A DNA stretch of 64,000 bases. Origin: Sebastes aleutianus (Eukaryota; Chordata; Actinopteri; Perciformes; Sebastidae). Location: positions 29,706,933 to 29,770,932 of the forward strand of contig CAKAKS010000067.1 of the NCBI GenBank assembly GCA_916700875.1, read 5' to 3'. The position numbers and the translations under genes are program-made. Of this stretch, positions 57,700-64,000 are shown in pieces; positions within the stretch are counted from its first letter, which is position 1, and the number at the start of each line of letters is the position of its first letter. The notes beneath the pieces were generated by a model that was given only the letters and a program-made list of their open reading frames with translations, was not told the origin of the DNA and made no database searches.

Positions 57700-58062
57700 G
57701 GCCAAAACCGTGTTTTGTGAGGTCACAATGACCTGGACCTGTGACCACCAAATTCTCATCAGGTCATCCTTAAGTCCAAGTGGACGTTTGTGTAAGTTGT
57801 ACTGAGAGTCCTCCAGGCGCTCTGAGATATCGCTTTCAAAAAATGGGATGGATGTAAGGTCGTAGTGACCTTGACCTCTTACCACCAAAAAAACAAATCA
57901 GTTCATTCTTGAGTCCAAGTGGAACTTTGTGCCAAATCTGAAGAAATTGCCTCCAGGTGTTCCAGAGATATCACGTTTATAAGAACGTGACGGACGGATG
58001 GACAGACAACCCAAAATTGTAAATCCTCCGGCCACGGCTGTCACCGGCGCAGAGGCATGAAA
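57700..58062. repeat. Dimeric fish repeat, 137-bp period
   Basis: Two direct units share 'TGACC..GACCT', 'ACCACCAAA', 'TCAGGTCATCC/TCAGTTCATTC', 'AGTCCAAGTGGA', 'CTCCAGGCG/CTCCAGGTG' and 'GAGATATC', offset by 137 bp. After 'ACGGACGGATGGACAGAC' comes a GC-rich imperfect hairpin (CCTCCGGCCACGG / CCGGCGCAGAGG). From memory this whole arrangement is an abundant teleost repeat; its class is not resolved here. Confidence 0.7.
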
Positions 58063-58243
58063 ATCATATCCATGTGCAGAAAACGGTCTAGAGGAGTAGA
58101 AGTGCTCTTGTTGGCTGAAGGCCTTGGATGTCCAAAATGTAAACTCCTTCAACAAAAATCAAAAGATTAGATAAAGTAGAACATTATTTATCCTGAAGGG
58201 ATTTGTTTTTGCCCAAGTTGCCCAGTATGCATTGTAAAATAAC
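58063..58243. other. No feature seen
   Basis: Short spacer; ends with the AAAATAAC target duplication of the element that follows. Confidence 0.5.
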
Positions 58244-59224
58244 TAGGGCTGTCAAAGTTAAAGCCATACCGCGTAAATTTGTTTTAATGCCACTAATTTC
58301 TGTAACACATTAAGAAGACAAAAGGAAAACCTGAGAAATCCATTGGTACCAACCATGTCATACTAGCTTGTCAAGAAAGAGGTTAAATAACGTTCCAAAC
58401 TTAGGCTCAATTTTGGCGAGGAAAAATTGCCATGGCCATTTTCAAAGAGGTCCCTTTGCCCACTCCCATGTTGATAAGATACTTGACAAACCTCCGTTTA
58501 AGGTACATTTTGAACAGATAAAAAATGTGCGATCAATTTGCGGTTAAAGCAGCAGTGGGAAGAAATGGAGCAAATATGATTAAAAAAAGTTATTTTTATA
58601 AAACGGTCACTATATCCTGACAGTAGTACACGAGACAGTTAATCTGAAAAAAAATCATGTGCCTCTGGTGTCCTCCGGTGCTCCTAACGGCATCTGCAAG
58701 ATTTCACAGACCGGAGGAAAACAAGCAGTCAGAGCTGATCTGAGGTCTGCTGTCCAGCTTCCGTCTATGAGAGCCGGCTGTCACTCACGAACTCCGATCA
58801 AACGGTCAAACTAGGCAGCGCTGATCAAATATAAATCAATATTCTGTTACTGTAATGCCTATTTCTCTCCTCAAATGTTATCAGAAACATCTTGTAGTGT
58901 ACTGTTCAGCTGTAAAATGATAAAGTTTGTGACCCAGCAGCCATATTGAGATCAGTTGAAGAAATACAAAGCACCGCCCACCATCCGGAGCACAGCCAAT
59001 AGGAACGCTCTCGCTCTCTGAAATGACCTGTGATTGGCCAAAGTCTCCCGTCACGGGGTAGATTTTTTAAAGCCTGAAAACAGAGCCATGAGGAGGTACA
59101 GAAGTCTCTCAGAACACTTGAATTACAATATGCTGAAAGGTTATTATGGAATTTTTGCCCAGCGATGCCAAAAATATTCTGCCTACTGCTGCTTTAATCT
59201 GCTATCAATCAATTGACAGCCCTA
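58244..59224 (-). mobile_element. hAT-like MITE 'TAGGGCTGTCAA' with intact 8-bp duplication, interrupted
   Basis: Termini TAGGGCTGTCAAAG and TTGACAGCCCTA are present, and AAAATAAC stands directly outside both (58236-58243 and 59225-59232). An 8-bp duplication and this terminus type fit the hAT superfamily. The body (58244-58543 and 59198-59224) follows the family in inverted orientation but is split by a 646-bp TTAA-flanked element. No transposase. Confidence 0.92.
58548..59193 (+). mobile_element. TTAA-flanked MITE 'AGCAGCAGTGGG', full-length, nested
   Basis: Left end AGCAGCAGTGGGAAG and right end CTGCCTACTGCTGCT are inverted repeats. TTAA lies on both sides (58544-58547 and 59194-59197). 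It is the most complete member of the family also seen at 2935, 21220 and 27100, and it sits inside the hAT-like element. A 60-codon ORF inside is not a gene. Confidence 0.92.
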
Positions 59225-59232
59225 AAAATAAC

Positions 59233-59931
59233 GTACATGGGACAGGTCGCCCTCCAGAGCAGTTCTGCCTGTCCGCCCGAAGTTAAATAAAGTTAAATTT
59301 AAATATTGTAAAATTATTATCAAATACTATATCAACAAAAAGATAAGTCCCCTCAGAAACGGCCCTTCACGCTGGTATCAGTTTGTTGCTGAAGGTGCTC
59401 CTGGGGTGAGAGGTATTGTTCATGATACTGTGTAGATTGAGGTTGTTGATCGTGTTAGTGCCAGCTGCTCTCACCACACCACACCGTAGAACATGTGCAG
59501 CATGATACTGCAGACGAACGACGGGGGGCCTCTTTAGGAGGAGTACAGTATGTAAGCTCTGAGCCCTCTTGCTGTTTTAGCTTGATTAGCATGTAGCTTA
59601 TAGAGTTTATCCAGTGAAGCTTTCAAAGCCAAAGGACAGATGACACCATTTTTTCATTGAAGTCAAAGATGCAAAACACTCGAGATGGATTTTCTAAGGC
59701 TTTCACATGACAGGAGCAATATGTATCTGTCTGTCAATCAGCGTTCCTCCAGCCTTGCTTTCAAAGTGACTTCAAGTGAGTAATGTGAGGAAGGGGACGT
59801 CTCAGCAGTGTGCAGCACAGAGTGATAGAAAAGACCTATAGATGACCTTCACAGCTTGATGAATCCTGCCTGGGTTTCAAAATGCACCTTTTTCTGTTTG
59901 GTCCGCACGCTGAAATCAATGATGGTTCTAT

Positions 59932-59968
<37 letters not shown>

Positions 59969-60246
59969 TTACTACCCTGCCAGCAGCAACATTGAATGAT
60001 TTGATTCAAAGGGACTTTGAGGATTATGAAATCCACAGGTAGCAAGCAGCCACCAATCGGAACTGTGCCCGAGCGCCAATTCAAGAACATGTTTTTCAGA
60101 AAGCGCGTGTGATGGAGAAGCCCAGTCTGTCATATACAGAAGAAATGTCCTTGGGAAAGACACTGGATCCCTACTGGCTTCTCTTCTGTATTTGACCCTG
60201 ACCTCTGAGTGAAGGTAACAAAAAAGATAACAACTAGTCAATATGA
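59233..60246. other. Spacer with (GT)n
   Basis: A (GT)16 tract lies at 59934-59965. No gene supported; two overlapping minus-strand ORFs are unconvincing. Confidence 0.5.
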
Positions 60247-60250
60247 TTAA

Positions 60251-60750
60251 AGGTCCCATATCGTGCTCATTTTCATTTTCATACTTGTATTTTGTGTGTG
60301 TACTAGAACATGTTTATATGCTGTAATGTTTAAAAAAAAAGTTTATTTTCTTCATACTGTCTGCCTGAATATACCTGTATTTACCCTCGGTCTGAAACGC
60401 TCCGTTTTAGCGCATTTCAAAGGAATTGTGTTGCTAGGCAACAGCTTGGGTCCATGTATACTTCCTGTCAGCTGATGTTTTTTACATACACTGCAACAGG
60501 AGACAAACTGGGACACATTTGGAATGTTTATGTTTAAAACCGTGTAATTGTCTAAATATTGTATATTTGTGACATCACAAATGGACAGAAATCCTAACGG
60601 CTTGTTTCAAACAAACAATTCCTGAATATGGGCTGTGTGTATTTCTCCGTATATTGAGCGTTTTGATAGTTTAACAGTATTTATATAGCACTTAAATCTG
60701 CTTTATAATATAAGAGACATATCAATCTTACTTTTTACAATATGGGACCT
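60251..60750 (+). mobile_element. TTAA-flanked MITE, family 'AGGTCCCATAT', copy 2
   Basis: Perfect ends AGGTCCCATAT and ATATGGGACCT with TTAA on both sides (60247-60250 and 60751-60754), 500 bp. Highly similar to 9122-9619 across the whole length and better preserved at the right end. Non-coding. Confidence 0.95.
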
Positions 60751-60754
60751 TTAA

Positions 60755-61195
60755 GATAAATATGTAAGTAATGAATTTGTATTTTGAATTAGATACATTT
60801 ATAAGTAATGAATTTGTATTCTTGATTGATAATGAATTTATAGTTTGATAAGGATAATTAAATCAGTTATTCATTTATATTTTTGTATGACAGAGATAAA
60901 AGGTAATAATTATTATATTTAGACAAGTTTAGGAAAATTAATTATGGTATATGATTAGCTCAAAAAGGAAGCTGGTTAATTAGCAATGAATGATTTATGG
61001 AGAAGGGATGGGATTAAATAAGTTTCTTCTCACTCCTTTTCAAATATGTAAACCAAGGCATCAAGTGTTTGACAATTTATTTTGCTTATGCTTTTCATTG
61101 TATGTAAATATTACTTTTTTCTGTCTGTCCACTTGTTTGTATGATCATTCTATTTTTTTTATTTTACATGTTCGAAATAAATTTTGAAATGAAGG
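60755..61195 (+). mobile_element. Possible LINE-like 3' end
   Basis: Ends with 'ACATGTTCGAAATAAA' and 'TTTTGAAATGAA', the same signature as the minus-strand tail at 35480. Upstream, 'TCTTCTCACTCCTTTTCAAA' followed by 'TATGTAAACCAAGGCATC' resembles the 3' UTR of fish LINE copies as I remember them. No RT sequence is left. Confidence 0.4.
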
Positions 61196-63128
61196 TGGGA
61201 CAGAGAAGGACTCATCATTTTACTGACGTTATAAAATCCGCTGCAGTGTAATTACAGAAGTTCTAAATTGTGTTTGGAAGTAAGTTTTTATACAATGCTT
61301 AACTTTGGATCTTCATAAAAACAATGTAAGACATGTAATTACCTAACAGCAGATGGTTATTGAAAAGTATAGGAGTTACAATTCAATAAACAAAATCAAT
61401 TTTTAGGTAAATATTGGGGTAATTTGGCAGTAATTCTAAAGAAATTTCAAATAGGTTACTTGCTAATTATCACCTAATACCATGAAATTTGAAAATGAAG
61501 TGTTACCAAATAAATAAATACATAAAATTTCTGAAGTATTCTAATCATTATATTTCATGGTGACGTGTTGTGTTAGAGAGTGGGGACACGCTAAAATCTA
61601 TTTTTTTTAGTGTTCTAGATAGTTGTTGTTAAGGTTTTACATGATGCATCTTCAAAATTGCAATCTGGATAAAGTGCAGGACACTTTGCTTTATAATATA
61701 ATGTACAATAAAGATACTTTCCGTGCATATTTATGCATGTAATGTCATGTGGAGAGAAAAGGCATTGATGCGGCAGGAATGGCCCCATCATGCTGTTTTA
61801 TTCAGGTTATTATTTCATCAAAGACAATAAGAAGAATACCCCACAAAACATCAAAATGGAGCCAGGATAATAACATATCCTGTATAACATCTAGTCATGT
61901 TTTGGGTGGATAGGTATATGGGTTGCCTGTCATCAAAATAGCTGTGGCAGAAGCAGCAGCAGAAATGGGCAGACATGCGGCTTCACTTATCTCGTCCTTT
62001 CCAGGTGGCCCATTTCCACAAATGTCCAGTCAAGGCAGCACGCCGAGCTCTCTTTTAGAATAAAATGCAGCATCATTTTACCGCCCTGCTTCAAAATAAT
62101 GTGCGTGTTCAAAAGCACAGCCCTGCAAATGCCGGTGGCAGATTACGTCGAGAAAACAAACGCCAAGGTGGATTTTAACATACCGGTAAAAGAACCTTTT
62201 TGTCTCATGCTAAACCCGTGTTTAGTTTCCATTCCCTAAGACATACCTGAGACCACAATAGGTAGAGCGCCAGATTGAGCACTGAATGTGGTTTAGTTGT
62301 ATTTTTCCCGTTTGTTCGGTACGTTTGAATTGGATGAATTGCTGCAGTTTCAAGCCAAAGAGCACAGTGGTTGCACTATTATGGATATCTGTGTCTCCCC
62401 GTGAGAGGTATCCCTGACGGACTCTCATCTATACAAAGAAACCTTCCGTGACGGCCCAGTATATAGTCTAAGCGTCGAGGGGGGCTTTTACTCTTCACAC
62501 TTTGCTGACTTTTGCTCAGCTTCTTAAACTCGACTGTATACTGAATGAATCAGCCGCACAAATCTACCCCCACATAACAACTTTTTCTTTCTTTTCCTTC
62601 CTAACATTTGCGGGCTTGTATATATAAAAGCTAAAAGTTTTCCTCTCAAACTTCAGTCACTCCCAGAAGTTTGTTCCAGTAGCTTCACTATAGCGCTCAA
62701 GGCCCTTTTTTTGCCAAACTAGACACAACAGGTGTTAACAGCAGAACAGGTTTTGTATGTATAAAAAGGACATAACGGATAGAAACAACATTCGGTAGCT
62801 CCCAAGAGGCTTAGACAGTGTGCCAATGGCTTACTGGAAATGCTGCTGCTGCATGCTAACAAAGTAGAACCTAGTTTTAGTTTTACCTTGGTTAAAATGG
62901 TGCTCAAATTTTACTATCTTCAGTAGTAGATACTCATTAGTTAGTGAAGTTACTAATGCGAGATCGGGAGTGTTTCTATTGCTTCCGTATTGTGATCACA
63001 TTGAACGCAAGTGTAAATGCAATTGCTTTTTCAATCCACATTCAACAACTATGCAGGCGGTAGTGATGCACGGGTCAACCCACAACGTTTGGGTCAGCTT
63101 ACTAAAAAAATATCCACCCGATTAGACC
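61196..63128. other. No gene seen
   Basis: AT-rich to balanced spacer. A TATATAAAAG box at about 62620 stands alone without a following ORF. The 61900-62180 part is GC-richer than its surroundings and might be conserved non-coding DNA; untestable here. Confidence 0.4.
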
Positions 63129-63504
63129 CATAGATGTGGGTCAGTAGGGGCCTGCTACGCCTACTATGTTGTAAAAGTGAAAGCGAAACTTAAAAGCAAC
63201 ACGTTCAAACGCGTAAAACTGAATGAAACGTCACGTTTTGAACACAAACACAATAGCTTGTTGAAAAGTGAAATTAAAGGTTGTCAACACAAAGACAACT
63301 ACATGTTGTTGGTGTCACACAGGATGCGAACCCCCCGGTCTACTGGGTGAAAGAACTGAATGCCTGACTTCCACTTCTGCTCCTGTCACAATCAATACGG
63401 TCGCTAGAGGCCGCTGTAGTCTTGTTTTGTTCCTTCTTTTGATGACTGCACATGTGAATTGATGACAAAACCTACTAGTAGGCCCCTACTGACCCACATC
63501 TATG
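63129..63504. mobile_element. Short element with perfect 25-bp inverted termini
   Basis: The arm 63129-63153 (containing AGATGTGGGTCAGTAGGGG) is repeated exactly inverted at 63480-63504. The inner flanks are a further imperfect inverted pair around CCTACTA. The enclosed part has 'GATGCGAACCCCCCGGTCTA' text. Total 376 bp, no transposase. Sequence outside the right arm is shared with 50205-50420, so this may be an inverted duplication inside repeat H rather than a transposon proper. Confidence 0.75.
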
Positions 63505-64000
63505 AGGCTCATAACCACTGACAACGCCCATTTAATGAACTGATAACAGTTTAACTGGCTGAAATATCTCAGGTTCAAAAAGTGACGCCGTACCAACTTA
63601 CAGAAACATGGCGTGCAATGGTCAACCTTCTTTTCCCCTCCCACACACACACACAGCGAGCGTCGCGGCGCACAGTCCTTGTTTCTGTCCTTGTCTTGAC
63701 AGTTGTGCTACTATAATGCAAAAGTTGGAAAGTTGGGTAAGTAAGGAAACCTTTTTCTTTCATTTTTGTCCCCCACTTTCTATAATGTACTTCTGCTTCT
63801 GTCTGTGTTATCAAGCACTAATACAGAAAGTAAGATATTCTTCATAATACTTTAAGTGCATGCTGCAGGCATTGCTCCCCTTACCGGAATACATCCACCA
63901 GTGAACAGTGTTTTCAGACGCCGTAGTTATGGACACTGTGTAGCGTCTTTGGCACACGGCCACAGTCCAGCGGGTCCTCTAACAGCGTCTACCGAGACAC
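63505..64000. other. No feature seen
   Basis: First 60 bp continue repeat H; a short CACACACACACA is at 63643-63654. Two overlapping 79-codon ORFs on opposite strands are unsupported. Confidence 0.45.

Noticed and set aside
62610..62760. Consensus TATATAAAAG box
   Set aside because: No ORF, splice donor or other promoter element follows; likely chance in AT-rich DNA.
63300..63350. tRNA-like text GATGCGAACCCCCCGGTCTA (reverse of a B-box-like motif)
   Set aside because: No cloverleaf or A box at the right distance could be formed by eye; it is part of the inverted-arm element.

Overview
The window looks like intergenic to intronic DNA from a ray-finned (teleost, probably percomorph) fish. The evidence is the AT-rich base composition, the many long (CA/GT)n and (TA)n microsatellites, a degenerate Tc1 transposase, a LINE reverse-transcriptase 3' fragment of the type common in fish, and a dense layer of short non-autonomous DNA transposons with clear terminal inverted repeats. 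There is no long open reading frame. Most 60-160 codon ORFs lie inside repeats or microsatellites and I do not call them genes. Family names given to repeats rest on termini, target-site duplications and memory of fish repeats, not on a database search.

The one region I can support as a multi-exon gene is on the + strand between about 28.2 and 37.8 kb. Seven small exons (30411-30452, 30668-30742, 31822-31863, 32058-32132, 33193-33280, 33395-33473, 36947-37037) have GT/AG borders, stay open in one frame and agree in phase at every junction. They encode about 163 residues: two tandem copies of a 39-residue proline-rich unit (each made by a 42-bp plus a 75-bp exon), an acidic/polar stalk, and a C-terminal hydrophobic, cysteine-rich membrane segment with a very short tail. 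Two upstream exons (28198-28256 and 28819-29130) fit by phase, but the second has a frameshift and three in-frame TGA codons. The locus may therefore be a decaying gene, or its true 5' end may lie elsewhere. I do not recognise the family.

Layout. 1-8 kb: dispersed repeats, local duplications and three DNA-transposon-like elements, plus one orphan exon-like ORF (7825-8132). 8.6-27.4 kb: hAT-like and TTAA-flanked elements, microsatellites and AT-rich spacer. 28.2-37.8 kb: the gene, its last intron carrying a LINE tail inside a Harbinger-like element inside a TTAA-flanked element, and its 3' UTR carrying a 683-bp CpG-rich TTAA-flanked element. 38-49 kb: hAT-like copies, an 870-bp Harbinger-like element, LINE and Tc1 remnants. 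49-64 kb: duplicated repeat pieces, a solo LTR with 4-bp target duplication (52187-52806), a nine-copy 43-bp minisatellite (56082-56468), a TTAA-flanked element nested in a hAT-like element with an intact 8-bp duplication (58244-59224), and a short element with perfect 25-bp inverted termini (63129-63504).

No tRNA, rRNA or CRISPR array was seen. The microsatellites, the two tandem arrays, and the elements with matching termini and target duplications are read directly. The gene model is an inference from splice signals, phase and duplicated exons.
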